In this document: positions 14,704-24,143 of the stretch, piece after piece
Layout: each line of letters begins with the position of its first letter
How positions within the stretch are numbered: position 1 is the first letter of the stretch
Source of the DNA: Colwellia marinimaniae
Lineage (GTDB): Bacteria > Pseudomonadota > Gammaproteobacteria > Enterobacterales > Alteromonadaceae
DNA length: 48,136 nt
Direction: 5' to 3'
Assembly: GCF_002207865.1 (NCBI RefSeq)
Contig: NZ_BDQM01000028.1
Coordinates: forward strand, 1 to 48,136
Notes under the pieces: generated by a model
The model's database searches: none
Told to the model about the DNA's origin: nothing
Seen by the model: the letters and a program-made list of their open reading frames with translations, nothing else
Translations under genes and position numbers: made by a program

Positions 14704-15303
14704 CTACAACTTGTTGGGCACGAAAGTATTGATGATATTCTCGTTGAAATAACAACTAACCTAACCATGGTTTAGCATAAAGCCGACAGTAATTACAACT
14801 TGTTGGCTTCGAAAATGTAGATGATTTTTTCGTTGAAAAAACAACTGACCTAACTATGGTCTAGCATAAAGCCGACAGTAATTACAACTTGTTGGCTTCG
14901 AAAATGTAGATGATTTTTTCGTTGAAAAAACAACTGACCTAACTATGGTCTAGCATAAAGCCGACAGTAATTACAACTTGTTGGCTTCGAAAATGTAGAT
15001 GATTTTTTCGTTGAAAAAACAACTGACCTAACCATTGTTTAGCATAAAGCCGACAATAATTGCAGTTTGTTGGCTGCGAAGATATTGAACTTTCGTTAAA
15101 AAAACTGATAGCCCATGGTTTAGCGCAAAAATGACAGTAATTGCAGCTTGTTGGGCATGAATCTATTGATAATACTTTCGTTGGAAAAACTAACTGATTT
15201 AGCACCAAGCCGACAGTAACTGACACTTGTTGGGCATAAAGATATTAATCTTTCGTTGGAAAAACTAACTGATTTAGTCCAAAGCCAACATTAATAAACA
15301 AAT
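14643..15303 (+). repeat. tandem array derived from the metB 3' end
   Basis: Eight head-to-tail units start at 14643 (inside metB), 14721, 14810, 14899, 14988, 15077, 15158 and 15237. Units 2-5 have a period of exactly 89 bp, and those at 14810 and 14899 are identical over all 89 bp; the outer units are 78-81 bp and more diverged. Each unit contains a version of the metB tail, for example GAAGATATTGA, CTGA, ATGGTTTAGC and AAAGCCnACAG. Two late units still read as metB-like tails: one has VGCEDIELSLKKLIAHGLAQ then stop, the last VGHKDINLSLEKLTDLVQSQ then stop. The array fills the 642-bp metB-metL gap. A minus-strand frame through it (14939-15226) is an artefact. Confidence 0.9.
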
Positions 15304-15345
15304 TAACAATTGCGAAAATAAATTCGCAGTTGAGCAGGTAGAGAG

Positions 15346-17892
15346 ATGACACAAGAAAATATTACGCTCAATAAAATTAACGAACATAAATCAGTGCTAA
15401 GGCAAGAGGGTGCTGAGCATGAATTGGTCGCTGACTTTATCTCGGAAAATAAATTAGCTAAACATGCTATTCAAGTACACAAATTTGGTGGCAGCTCTTT
15501 AGCCACGGGAAAATGTATTAAACGTGTTGTTGAAATTATCCGTAAAAATTGTCAGTTGAACGATATTATCGTGGTATCAGCTAATGGTAAAAATACTGAT
15601 AGTTTATTTGCAATTTATTCTCTGGTCGAACAATCAATCACTGCACAAGCTACGCAAACAAGTGATGAGTTAACGCAAGCCATCACTGATTTAGCGGAAA
15701 AACAAGCGCAATTAATTACTGAGGTATTAAATGCTAATAATACTAAACAATTATTACAGCTTTTAAGCAAAGATATAGCACAATTAACTAGCTGGCTAGC
15801 GGGCGATATTGTCCAGCATCACAATGATATTTTAGCCTTTGGTGAGGTGTGGTCAGCAAGATTACTGTCAGCGATACTGAATGAGCAAGTTTGTCCAAGT
15901 AATAACATCGATGCTCGTGATTTTCTCGTTATTGATAATGAGCAAAACTGTGCCGTTGATACCGCAATAAGCGCCGTGCAATTAAGACAAAGACGTCAGT
16001 TTGGTAAGTTAGCCGTCATTACGGGTTATATCAGTAAAGATGCGCGTGGCAATAGCTGCACCTTGGGCCGAAATGGCAGTGATTACTCTGCTACTATTAT
16101 TGCTGCTTTAGTTGCTGCCGGTAATGTCACTTTATGGACCGATGTTGATGGTATTTATAGTGCCGATCCTCGTGTGGTGCCTAACGCGAGGAAACTACAT
16201 CGTTTACCTAATGGTATTGCCAAGGAATTAGGTCGTTTAGGTAACCCTGTATTGCATGCCAAAACATTATTGCCTTTGATTAATCCACAGAGTGAACATC
16301 ATACCCACTTACATGTGGCCAGTAGTTTTGACCCCGACGTTATCGGCACTGAAATTGGTAAATTTGGTCAAATAGCGAAACAAGAATTATCGGTAACTTA
16401 TCTTAATGATCTATTGTTGGCGCAATCCGTGAGTTTTATTGGTGAGACTGGTGCCAAGGCGCATGCAGAATTTTCACCTATTTGTATGGATGATGAAAAA
16501 GGCTTTATGGTCATCACCCAAACACAACAAAAAGCATTAAGTCAGTGGTTGGCTAGCCATGATGTTGAGGTTAGCTTTAAGCCAGTTGCTATTATTGCCA
16601 CCGTTGGTCATAGAGTAGCAGAGCGTGGCGATATTAAAGCTCGCTTTAAACGTTCATTAAAAACAGCCAAGCCATTAAATATAGTTGGCAGTGATAATCG
16701 CCATAGTGTTATTGCTATTCTGCCAGAGGCTTGTTCGATTGAATTGTTGAATACTGTCCACCATGAAATGACCAAAGATGCTCGCCATATAGGTTTAGTT
16801 GTTGTCGGAATGGGCAATATAGGTCAACGATTTTTAGAATTATTACCCGCGCAACTTAATAAAGTGTATGCCTTAGAAAACTTGCACCTAGTTGGCTTAC
16901 TTTCCTCGAAAAAAGCGTTAATCAACAATGATGGTATTGATGTAAATCAAGCAACGTCATTATTTGTCCAAGATGCACAAACTTATGACACAGAACAGCT
17001 TATTTCTTGGTTGAGCCATCATCCATACGACGATTTAATTGTTGTTGATATCACCCCAAGTGAAGATTTTAGCTTATTGTATGAGCAAATTTTTGCCTTA
17101 GGTATTCATGTGATAGGTGCAAATAAATGGGCGGCGTCAAGCAGCACTGAACATTATAATAATTTAGTAAATACCGCGGATAGTCATAATAGCTTGTGGC
17201 TAGGCAATACCACAGTAGGTGCGGGTTTACCGATAAACTATGCCATTGATGATTTGCGCCAAAGTGGCGATAGTATTAGTGAATTATCAGGAATTTTTTC
17301 AGGGACCCTTTCTTGGTTATTTGAAACTTTTGATGGCAGTTCAAAATTCTCCGAGCTGTTATTAAATGCCTTAGCACAAGGTATTACCGAACCTGATCCT
17401 CGTGAAGATTTGTCAGGCAGAGACGTACAACGTAAATTGTTAATCTTAGCGCGTAAAGCGGGCTTTGAGTTGGCGTTAGAAGATATTGACTGTCAAAACT
17501 TAGTACCAGAAGCATTGCAATCATTATCAACCAGTGAGTTTTTAGCCAGAGTTGATGAATTAGATGACTACTTTGCTACAGCGTTAACAGAGGCAAATAG
17601 TAAAGGCGCTTGTATCCGGTATGTTGCCCGTTTTAAGTATAACGAAACCACAGGTATTAGCGCAAAAGTTAGTTTAGAGGTATTGCCACAAAGTGATGCT
17701 TTTGCCAACTTAACCCCGTGTGACAATATTTTTCAAATCAATAGCCTCTGGTATAAAGACAATCCATTAATCATACGTGGACCAGGAGCAGGACGAGATG
17801 TTACTGCCGGCGGTTTACATTCTGATCTCGTTAATATTTGTCAGCAACTTGCTCATAAGAAAAATCAAGTGAAAATAAAGGGCATGAATTAA
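15346..17892 (+). CDS. metL: bifunctional aspartokinase/homoserine dehydrogenase II
   Basis: This enzyme phosphorylates aspartate and, with its second domain, reduces aspartate semialdehyde to homoserine. The 848 residues begin with an extension of about 40 residues, then the aspartokinase domain with VHKFGGSSLATGK (Lys46), GRNGSDYSATI and WTDVDGIYSADPR. A linker region with degenerate regulatory folds leads to the homoserine dehydrogenase domain, whose NAD(P) loop VGMGNIGQRFLELL lies near residue 486, followed by NKWAAS, SGTLSWLFETFDGS and EPDPREDLSGRDVQRKL. Placement after metB supports MetL rather than ThrA. The ribosome site is AGAGAG. It should be controlled by MetJ through the metB promoter unless the intervening array uncouples the two. 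Confidence 0.94.
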   Translation: MTQENITLNKINEHKSVLRQEGAEHELVADFISENKLAKHAIQVHKFGGSSLATGKCIKRVVEIIRKNCQLNDIIVVSANGKNTDSLFAIYSLVEQSITAQATQTSDELTQAITDLAEKQAQLITEVLNANNTKQLLQLLSKDIAQLTSWLAGDIVQHHNDILAFGEVWSARLLSAILNEQVCPSNNIDARDFLVIDNEQNCAVDTAISAVQLRQRRQFGKLAVITGYISKDARGNSCTLGRNGSDYSATIIAALVAAGNVTLWTDVDGIYSADPRVVPNARKLHRLPNGIAKELGRLGNPVLHAKTLLPLINPQSEHHTHLHVASSFDPDVIGTEIGKFGQIAKQELSVTYLNDLLLAQSVSFIGETGAKAHAEFSPICMDDEKGFMVITQTQQKALSQWLASHDVEVSFKPVAIIATVGHRVAERGDIKARFKRSLKTAKPLNIVGSDNRHSVIAILPEACSIELLNTVHHEMTKDARHIGLVVVGMGNIGQRFLELLPAQLNKVYALENLHLVGLLSSKKALINNDGIDVNQATSLFVQDAQTYDTEQLISWLSHHPYDDLIVVDITPSEDFSLLYEQIFALGIHVIGANKWAASSSTEHYNNLVNTADSHNSLWLGNTTVGAGLPINYAIDDLRQSGDSISELSGIFSGTLSWLFETFDGSSKFSELLLNALAQGITEPDPREDLSGRDVQRKLLILARKAGFELALEDIDCQNLVPEALQSLSTSEFLARVDELDDYFATALTEANSKGACIRYVARFKYNETTGISAKVSLEVLPQSDAFANLTPCDNIFQINSLWYKDNPLIIRGPGAGRDVTAGGLHSDLVNICQQLAHKKNQVKIKGMN

Positions 17893-17912
17893 CCCGCTCT
17901 AGCCAGGCCAGT

Positions 17913-17943
17913 AGTTTCACTCAATGGTAGTTTGAGTGAAACT
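17913..17943 (+). other. hairpin after metL
   Basis: AGTTTCACTCAA pairs perfectly with TTGAGTGAAACT across a 7-nt loop, 20 bp after the metL stop. No T-run follows, so it is not a canonical terminator; it may stabilise the 3' end of the transcript. Confidence 0.5.
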
Positions 17944-18164
17944 GGCTATGGACCCAGTATCATGGTGGTTTTCCCGCCTTATACCTTGGCAATGGCAGCG
18001 AGGGGATGAAATACCCTTAAGCGTTTAGCACCTTAAAGCCACAATAAATAAATCGAACTCAGCCAATATTTTCTTGTTGTTCAAGGTAACTGCTCTTGTG
18101 TAACTATTGCATTTGGCTATCATTACTAGCATGATAGCTATTATTTATTCCCTTCAACGATGCA

Positions 18165-19544
18165 ATGGCTAAAGAATCCCCTCACCAAACACATTACACC
18201 CGACAAATTCATCATTTGTTAGCAAAAGTCTACGGGCGCAGTAGCGTTAAAGATTCTTTGTTAGATCGCGCTATCGACTACTTTAGCCACGAAGAATTTC
18301 GACCTTCCGATGAGAAAATATCACCGGAAGAATCACAACTAGCTCAAATGCAGCGTACAGAACGCCACTCTAGTTTACTGTCTCTTGCCCTCACTATTCT
18401 TGATTTAGCGGAAGGGGACAATTACGCTGAGAGTAACCGGAAATCAGCACAATTTCTTGGCACCATTCAATTAACTAGCCCTAGTGAAGGTAAACGTATT
18501 GCCATTCATCATGAACAGAGCAAGTCAATTTATAAAGCGGTATTATGTTTACGTTTACTCGACCATGTAATTCTTGATGGCAAGATGGTCGAACCTTATA
18601 TTGCTAAATTTCTCAAGGATATCTGCCCTGAACAATATAGGGATTTTGCCTCTCACGACAATGCAGGTCACCAGCGCTTTGCCGAGCAGGTGAAAGTCCC
18701 ACTTATTATGGCGGCACTATTGCAAGATGTGGGTAACTACCACCCTAAATCCCAAGCGATACTTCTGGGTAGTGATGGCAAACAAGACCCTTTTCGTACC
18801 CTTGAAATTGCAGAACGAAAAGAACTACTGCAAATTAATTATCGTGCAACAGTTAAATACCTGAGTGAAGGTATTGGCATGCCAACATTTGTCGGTAATA
18901 CCAAGCCCGAGCGTGAGCAGTTTATTGCCGATGAGCAGGACAAACTGTCTTTTATCAAGTTGCTATTAAAAACCAGTGTTAATCCTAAAAACACTATTGG
19001 TAATATCTTAAAAGTACCACAAATTTATACTTCAATAATTTTATCGACTAAGGCCAGTTATAATTACAAGTTGTTGCCGAAAGTCTTTCAAGTACTCAAT
19101 AAAAATGCTGAAATTGGTGCCTGTGCACAAAGTGTCGTTGATGCCTTATATAAAATTACCGGCATGTTCCCACAAGGGTTTGGTATTGTTTATATGCCCT
19201 TAGGGGAGTTTGGTGAAAAAAGCGACTGCTATGAATATGCTATTGTAAATAGCCTTTACCCTGAAAAGGCAGAGCAACCTATTTGTCGAATGGCAACACG
19301 TAAACTTACTTTTATCGGTTATGGCCAAAATACAATTATCAAAAATAACAGCAATCTTTATTTCACTGAAACGGCAAAGAAATTAGCAACCTTGAGTAAA
19401 GAAAGGTTGAATGAAATTCTGGAGTTATTAAGTTCAAATGCTCAGGAGCGTAAGCAGTTAGATCTATTACCTCGTTGTTGGCATGCTAAAGAATTTTTCT
19501 CACTGAAAAGCAATCAAAACCTGTGGAATAAAGTTGATTCATAG
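18165..19544 (+). CDS. unknown protein, degenerate HD-GYP-like
   Basis: This 459-residue protein has no family I can name with certainty. It is soluble, with no signal or membrane segment. Around residues 183-193 LLQDVGNYHP resembles the HD motif of HD-GYP phosphodiesterases (LLHDIGKxHP), but the HD pair reads QD and the metal-binding Lys/His pattern is disturbed. Around residues 332-345 LYKITGMFPQGFGIVYMP resembles the end of HD-GYP domains (YPxGxxVxL). An earlier HHEQSK segment and LLDHVILDG also recall HD folds. It may therefore be a catalytically inactive HD-GYP relative that binds a nucleotide or protein. It stands alone, followed by a bidirectional terminator. The start has no strong ribosome site. 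Confidence 0.75.
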   Translation: MAKESPHQTHYTRQIHHLLAKVYGRSSVKDSLLDRAIDYFSHEEFRPSDEKISPEESQLAQMQRTERHSSLLSLALTILDLAEGDNYAESNRKSAQFLGTIQLTSPSEGKRIAIHHEQSKSIYKAVLCLRLLDHVILDGKMVEPYIAKFLKDICPEQYRDFASHDNAGHQRFAEQVKVPLIMAALLQDVGNYHPKSQAILLGSDGKQDPFRTLEIAERKELLQINYRATVKYLSEGIGMPTFVGNTKPEREQFIADEQDKLSFIKLLLKTSVNPKNTIGNILKVPQIYTSIILSTKASYNYKLLPKVFQVLNKNAEIGACAQSVVDALYKITGMFPQGFGIVYMPLGEFGEKSDCYEYAIVNSLYPEKAEQPICRMATRKLTFIGYGQNTIIKNNSNLYFTETAKKLATLSKERLNEILELLSSNAQERKQLDLLPRCWHAKEFFSLKSNQNLWNKVDS

Positions 19545-19704
19545 GATGCCTGAATAAGATGGTTACGGCATGTTTTTTCAAAAGGAAGTGAAGGCGTGAT
19601 AAAACAAGTAAAAAGTAAAGGTATTGCCGCATCTTGAATGGCATCGAAGTTTCAAAGTGACACAGCTAGACTCTTTTGGTTGGAATAACTGTAGGGGAGA
19701 AACT

Positions 19705-19743
19705 GAAAAAAGGCAGTCATAGCAAAGCGATGACTGCCTTTTT
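19705..19743. terminator. bidirectional terminator
   Basis: A-run, GGCAGTCAT paired with ATGACTGCC around a short loop, then T-run. It lies between the convergent HD-GYP-like gene and argE. Confidence 0.9.
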
Positions 19744-19787
19744 CGTATTGATAAGTATCACTGCTGCGCTAATGTGATGGCGAAAGG

Positions 19788-20936
19788 CTATAAACAGTAA
19801 TGCTGGATCATTCTGGTTAGTAATCTTTCAGTTTTTTCGACTTCACTATGAGCCAAAAATTCATTCGGCTGATGAGCTTGCTCAATAGAGCCAGGACCAA
19901 GCACTATAGTTTGACAGCCTAGTTGCTGAATATAGGGAGCTTCGGTGGCGTAATTCACCGCACAACAACTATGACCACTAATCTCTTCGGCAATATCAAT
20001 CAGTGTACTGGGTTTTTCTTGCTTAAAACTGGGTGAACTCGGGTGCATTTCGGCAAAAGAGATACGACCTGGATAGAGTTCAGCCAAAGGTTTGAGCGCC
20101 TCGCTTAAGCAGTTAATCAATTCGTCATCACTCATGCCCGGCAAAGAGCGTAAATCAATATCTAAATGACAATGACCACAAATCCTATTGGCATTATCAC
20201 CGCCAGCAATAGCGCCTAAGTTTAAGGTTGGTGCTGGTACATCAAAGGCCTTATTTTCGTAATTTTGTTGAAACTTTTCTTTTAATTCGATTAACTGACC
20301 AATGACTTTATACATAATTTCTATGGCATTAACACCCAAATTTGGCTGACTTGAATGACCAGACTTACCTTCAACACTAATCCGGTGCGACATGTGACCT
20401 TTATGCATAACCACGGGTACTAAATTGGTGGGCTCGCCAATAATGGCAACATCAGGTTTTATCGCTTGGCTCTTGGCAAAAAATCGGGCGCCAGCCATAG
20501 TGGTTTCTTCATCAGCAGTAGCCAGAATATACAAGGGCTTTTTCAGCTGAGCAGCGCTTAAGTTTTTACATACTTGTAAAATAAAGGCGAAGAAACCTTT
20601 CATATCACAAGTGCCTAAACCAAAAAACTTATCATCTTTAACAATTACCTTGTGTGGGTCTGATTGCCATTGGTTTTCATCAAAGGGTACAGTGTCACTA
20701 TGGCCGGCTAATAATAGACCACCTTCGCCACTACCTAACTTAGCAAGTAAGTTGAATTTATTGCTGGTCTCAGGTACTGCTTGAATTTCAATAGTAAAAC
20801 CAAGTTGCTCAAACCAGGTGGCTAAGAGTTGGATGACCTCTTGATTACCCTGATCCCAACTGGGTTGGGTGGAGCTGATAGAAGGACAAGCGATTAACTG
20901 GCTTAAGCTTTGGCTGAAATTAGGCAGCTTTGTCAT
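19788..20936 (-). CDS. argE: acetylornithine deacetylase
   Basis: ArgE removes the acetyl group from N-acetylornithine to give ornithine, using a two-metal M20 active site. The 382-residue protein shows the family motifs in order: LLAGHSDTVPFDENQW (metal His and Asp), GLGTCDMKGFFAF (bridging Asp), TADEETTMAGARFF (catalytic and metal Glu), IGEPTNLVPV and, near the end, LGPGSIEQAHQPNEFL with the last metal His. Length matches E. coli ArgE (383). It is transcribed away from argC and shares a 122-bp control region with it, the classical argE/argCBH arrangement. ArgJ is not in the window, so the linear acetyl pathway with ArgA and ArgE is implied. Confidence 0.95.
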   Translation of the reverse strand: MTKLPNFSQSLSQLIACPSISSTQPSWDQGNQEVIQLLATWFEQLGFTIEIQAVPETSNKFNLLAKLGSGEGGLLLAGHSDTVPFDENQWQSDPHKVIVKDDKFFGLGTCDMKGFFAFILQVCKNLSAAQLKKPLYILATADEETTMAGARFFAKSQAIKPDVAIIGEPTNLVPVVMHKGHMSHRISVEGKSGHSSQPNLGVNAIEIMYKVIGQLIELKEKFQQNYENKAFDVPAPTLNLGAIAGGDNANRICGHCHLDIDLRSLPGMSDDELINCLSEALKPLAELYPGRISFAEMHPSSPSFKQEKPSTLIDIAEEISGHSCCAVNYATEAPYIQQLGCQTIVLGPGSIEQAHQPNEFLAHSEVEKTERLLTRMIQHYCL

Positions 20937-20952
20937 AAATAACCTATAAATT

Positions 20953-20966
20953 GGAATAATTACTTA
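20953..20966. promoter_or_regulatory. candidate ARG box
   Basis: GGAATAATTACTTA matches the ArgR operator pattern TGAATAATTATTCA at 11 of 14 positions and lies in the argE-argC divergent region. A second box at the usual 3-bp spacing is not clear. A nearby perfect dyad, GTTATGC and GCATAAC (20971-20993), may belong to the same operator. Confidence 0.45.
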
Positions 20967-21058
20967 AATAGTTATGCTGTTTGATTGCATAACTACCCAT
21001 GTGATGTTACTTTAGTAATACAGTGTAAATAACCTGCTTTGATAAGGCTACATCAAAA

Positions 21059-22111
21059 ATGACAACGGCTATACCAGATTCGAATAACAGTATGCAAAAA
21101 GTGGCGATTATTGGCGCCAGTGGCTATGCAGGTGCTGAGCTTGTTGGTTTATTAGGCAAGCATAAGCGAGCACAAATTTGTCATCTAGTTGTTTCTGAAA
21201 ATAGCAGTTCAGAAGGAAAGTTATTTAGTGAATTACATGGTCGTTTTAAAGGGGTATGTGATTTACCATTACAAGCATTCTCGCCAGCATGGTTTGATAA
21301 CAATGCGGCTGATTTAGATGTAGTGTTTTTTGCCACTCCCCATGAATTCAGTGCGAAATGGGCGCAAGCCTTTATTGATGCCGGTGTTAAAATTATTGAT
21401 CTTTCTGGCGGTTTTAGATTAAAAGACGCCAATGATTATCCCAAATACTATGGTTTTGAACATGCCAATATTGATGCTTTAGCTACGGCTAAATATGGTT
21501 TAGCTGAATGGCAGCAAGATGATATTGCTAAGACAAATTTAGTGGCTGTGCCTGGCTGTTACCCAACGGCAAGTTTGCTTTGTTTAAAACCTCTCACTGT
21601 AAACAATTTAGTGGTAGAAAATTCATTGGTGGTCGTTAATGGTATTAGTGGTGTTAGTGGTGCCGGACGAAGTGCCTCGCTAGCGACAAATTTTAACGAG
21701 GTAAGCCTAAAAGCTTATAACGTATTACAGCACAGGCATCAGCCTGAGATTTCACAAGAAGCCGCAATAGAAGTGGTGTTTATCCCTCACTTAGCGCCTT
21801 ATAAAAGAGGGCTTTTAGCAACCGTAACCTTGCAAGTTAAGGATGGCGTTACCAATGCTCAAATAAAACAAGCTTTTGCACAGGCTTATAGTGATACACC
21901 TTTAGTCAGGTTAGTGGCAAGTTGGCCAGAAATTGGCAACGTCGCTTATACACCATTTGCTGATGTGCACTGGCAGTTTGATGAAGACAAGCAGGTTGTA
22001 GTGGTAAGTTGTGCCATTGATAACTTACTTAAAGGCGCAGCCTCACAAGCCGTACAATGTTTTAATATTTCACTGGGCTTGGCCAGTGAATATTCGTTAA
22101 TCAATACTTAG
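21059..22111 (+). CDS. argC: N-acetyl-gamma-glutamyl-phosphate reductase
   Basis: ArgC reduces N-acetylglutamyl phosphate to the semialdehyde with NADPH. The 350-residue protein has the nucleotide loop VAIIGASGYAGAELVGLL, the active-site Cys in VAVPGCYPTASLL (about residue 167), VNGISGVSGAGR and the C-terminal HLAPYKRGLLATV and DNLLKGAASQAVQC motifs. The first ATG gives an 11-residue extension compared with E. coli ArgC; ATG at 21092 (MQKVAIIG) would match the usual start, and neither has a convincing ribosome site. It heads argC-argB-argF-argG-argH(A)-argA, all on the plus strand with gaps of 2-166 bp. Confidence 0.95.
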   Translation: MTTAIPDSNNSMQKVAIIGASGYAGAELVGLLGKHKRAQICHLVVSENSSSEGKLFSELHGRFKGVCDLPLQAFSPAWFDNNAADLDVVFFATPHEFSAKWAQAFIDAGVKIIDLSGGFRLKDANDYPKYYGFEHANIDALATAKYGLAEWQQDDIAKTNLVAVPGCYPTASLLCLKPLTVNNLVVENSLVVVNGISGVSGAGRSASLATNFNEVSLKAYNVLQHRHQPEISQEAAIEVVFIPHLAPYKRGLLATVTLQVKDGVTNAQIKQAFAQAYSDTPLVRLVASWPEIGNVAYTPFADVHWQFDEDKQVVVVSCAIDNLLKGAASQAVQCFNISLGLASEYSLINT

Positions 22112-22146
22112 AAAAAGAACGTATTAAGGTATAGCAAGGAATAAAA

Positions 22147-22953
22147 ATGAACAACCCTGAACTAAAGCCAGTAGTTAAACCCGTGCTAAAACCATTAGTC
22201 ATTAAAATTGGCGGTGCCATTCTTGAAAAAGAATCCGCACTCAGTGCTTTATTCAGTGTCATTGCGCAGTTGAAAAACAAACAAGTGGTTTTGGTTCATG
22301 GTGGTGGCTGTGTGGTTGATAAAATGTTAGCACAAGCGGGCTTTACTACCGAGAAAATACAGGGCTTGCGGGTTACGCCAAAAGAACAAATAGCCTTAAT
22401 AAGTGGCGTCCTGGCCGGTACGGTTAATAAAGCTATTGTCGCTACCGCGAATAGTATGGGGTTAGCGGCGGTGGGTTTATCGTTAAATGATGGCGATATG
22501 ATCTCTTGTACGTTATCCCAGCAAAATTTAGGTCAAGTGGGTGTGCCACAAAGTAATAACAGTAAGTTATTAGACACCTTATTAAAAACTAATTTCCTAC
22601 CGGTAATTTCTTCCATTGGTGCGCTAGATAATGGTGACTTAGTGAATGTTAATGCCGATGATGCGGCGGTCGCTATTTGTCAGCTGCTTAATGCCGAACT
22701 TTTGTTATTAACCGATGTGAATGGTGTTAAAGGCGCAGATGGTCAGTATTTAGCGTCACTTAACGCGGAACAAGCTCAACAGCTAATTAAGCAAGGGGTT
22801 ATTGCTGGTGGTATGACGGCAAAAGTAAATGCTGCCTTGTATGCCGCACAACAATTACGACGAAGTATCGCGGTTGCCAGCTGGCAATCGCCGGAGCAAA
22901 TTAGCCAGTTACTTGATGGTGTTGGTGTTGGCACACAAATACAGCCAAATTAA
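22147..22953 (+). CDS. argB: acetylglutamate kinase
   Basis: ArgB phosphorylates N-acetylglutamate with ATP, the second step of arginine synthesis. The 268-residue protein belongs to the amino acid kinase fold: IKIGGAILEKESAL at the N-terminus, LVHGGGCVVDKML (glycine-rich substrate loop), GLSLNDGDM, VNADDAAVAICQLL and LLLTDVNGVKGADG, ending in GGMTAKVNAALYAA. Length is typical of the short, arginine-insensitive E. coli type, so feedback control would rest on ArgA. The N-terminal extension of about 16 residues is rich in Lys/Pro/Val repeats. The ribosome site is AGGA at 22137-22140. Gap to argC is 35 bp. Confidence 0.95.
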   Translation: MNNPELKPVVKPVLKPLVIKIGGAILEKESALSALFSVIAQLKNKQVVLVHGGGCVVDKMLAQAGFTTEKIQGLRVTPKEQIALISGVLAGTVNKAIVATANSMGLAAVGLSLNDGDMISCTLSQQNLGQVGVPQSNNSKLLDTLLKTNFLPVISSIGALDNGDLVNVNADDAAVAICQLLNAELLLLTDVNGVKGADGQYLASLNAEQAQQLIKQGVIAGGMTAKVNAALYAAQQLRRSIAVASWQSPEQISQLLDGVGVGTQIQPN

Positions 22954-23035
22954 TCCTTAACAGGATCTCAGCCAAGAGCGCCATTAATGAGCCTACTATC
23001 AATTAGTCAAAATGGAATATTGAGAGAAAAATCTT

Positions 23036-23977
23036 ATGTCGACCACTAACGTATTACCACCACTAAGAAGTTTTTTAGCGGATGATCAGTTCAGCAAAGC
23101 GCAATTATTAGCCTTAATCGACTTAGCGATTAATATTAAAAAACACCCGGCGGACTATAGCCAAGCGCTGGCGGGAAAATCAGTGGCGATGATTTTTGAA
23201 AAACCTTCTTTAAGAACACATGTTAGCTTTGACATGGGTATCAATAAATTAGGGGGTCATGCGTTGTATTTAGGTCAACAAAATGGCAAGTTGGGTGAAC
23301 GTGAGCGGGTTAGTGATTACGCAAAAAATTTATCTTGCTTTGCTGATGTCATTGTTGCCCGTGTCTTTAGCCATAAGTCTATTCAAGTTTTAGCGGAGCA
23401 CGCCAGTATTCCGGTGATTAACGCTTTGTGTGACGTTTATCACCCGTGCCAGGCATTGGCTGATTTTGTTACTTTATCAGAAAACTTCCCAGATTTAAGC
23501 CAGGTAAAATTAGCCTATGTTGGTGATGGTAATAATGTTTCTAATTCATTAATGCTTATGGCGGCTATTTTAGCGGTAGATTTTACCTTGGTCTGTCCTG
23601 AAGGTCATGAGCCACAAGCAGATATCATTGAAAAAACCAAGCAGCTTGCCCAAGAGTCAGGCAGTAAATTTATCCTTACCAATGATATTGACGCCATTGG
23701 TAAACAAGATGTCATTTATACCGATACTTGGATATCTATGGGTGATGAAGATGCCAATAAAAAAGCTGACATTCTCGCTAAATTTGCCCCGTATCAAGTT
23801 AATCACGCTTTGATGGCGAAAGCACAAGCTAATATGCTATTGCATTGTCAGCCAGCGCATTTGGAAGAAGAAATAACTACCGAGTTATTCGATAGTGAAT
23901 TATCGAAAGTATTCCAGCAAGCGGAAAATAGAATGTGGGCACAGAATGCCGTGTTAGTAACATTGCTTGCTAATTAA
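23036..23977 (+). CDS. argF: ornithine carbamoyltransferase
   Basis: ArgF transfers the carbamoyl group to ornithine, producing citrulline. The 313 residues include the carbamoyl phosphate motif EKPSLRTHVSFDMG (S-x-R-T), CDVYHPCQALADF (HPCQ), the ornithine SMG loop TDTWISMGDED and the catalytic-cysteine motif LLHCQPAHLEEEIT. The last usually reads HCLPA; the Leu to Gln change in this loop is a minor oddity. Length fits short OTCases of the anabolic type. AGAGAAA precedes the ATG. It lies 82 bp after argB and 166 bp before argG, so a second promoter before argG is possible. Confidence 0.94.
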   Translation: MSTTNVLPPLRSFLADDQFSKAQLLALIDLAINIKKHPADYSQALAGKSVAMIFEKPSLRTHVSFDMGINKLGGHALYLGQQNGKLGERERVSDYAKNLSCFADVIVARVFSHKSIQVLAEHASIPVINALCDVYHPCQALADFVTLSENFPDLSQVKLAYVGDGNNVSNSLMLMAAILAVDFTLVCPEGHEPQADIIEKTKQLAQESGSKFILTNDIDAIGKQDVIYTDTWISMGDEDANKKADILAKFAPYQVNHALMAKAQANMLLHCQPAHLEEEITTELFDSELSKVFQQAENRMWAQNAVLVTLLAN

Positions 23978-24143
23978 CCATTGTTGTAACTATTTATTAC
24001 CATAGCTAGGGCAAAAAGTACTCACCTACAAGAGTATGAAGCGTGCTTTTTTCTTGCTCTAGCAGCAAATAGCATAACGAACATTGATTAATTTAAAAAT
24101 TGATAAAAATTAGTCACATCTAAAAATTTAAGAGAGAATAAAA

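Noticed and set aside
14939..15226. 95-codon minus-strand frame with many Cys
   Set aside because: It runs antisense through the metB-tail tandem repeats; its repeated CNYC pattern merely reflects the repeat period.
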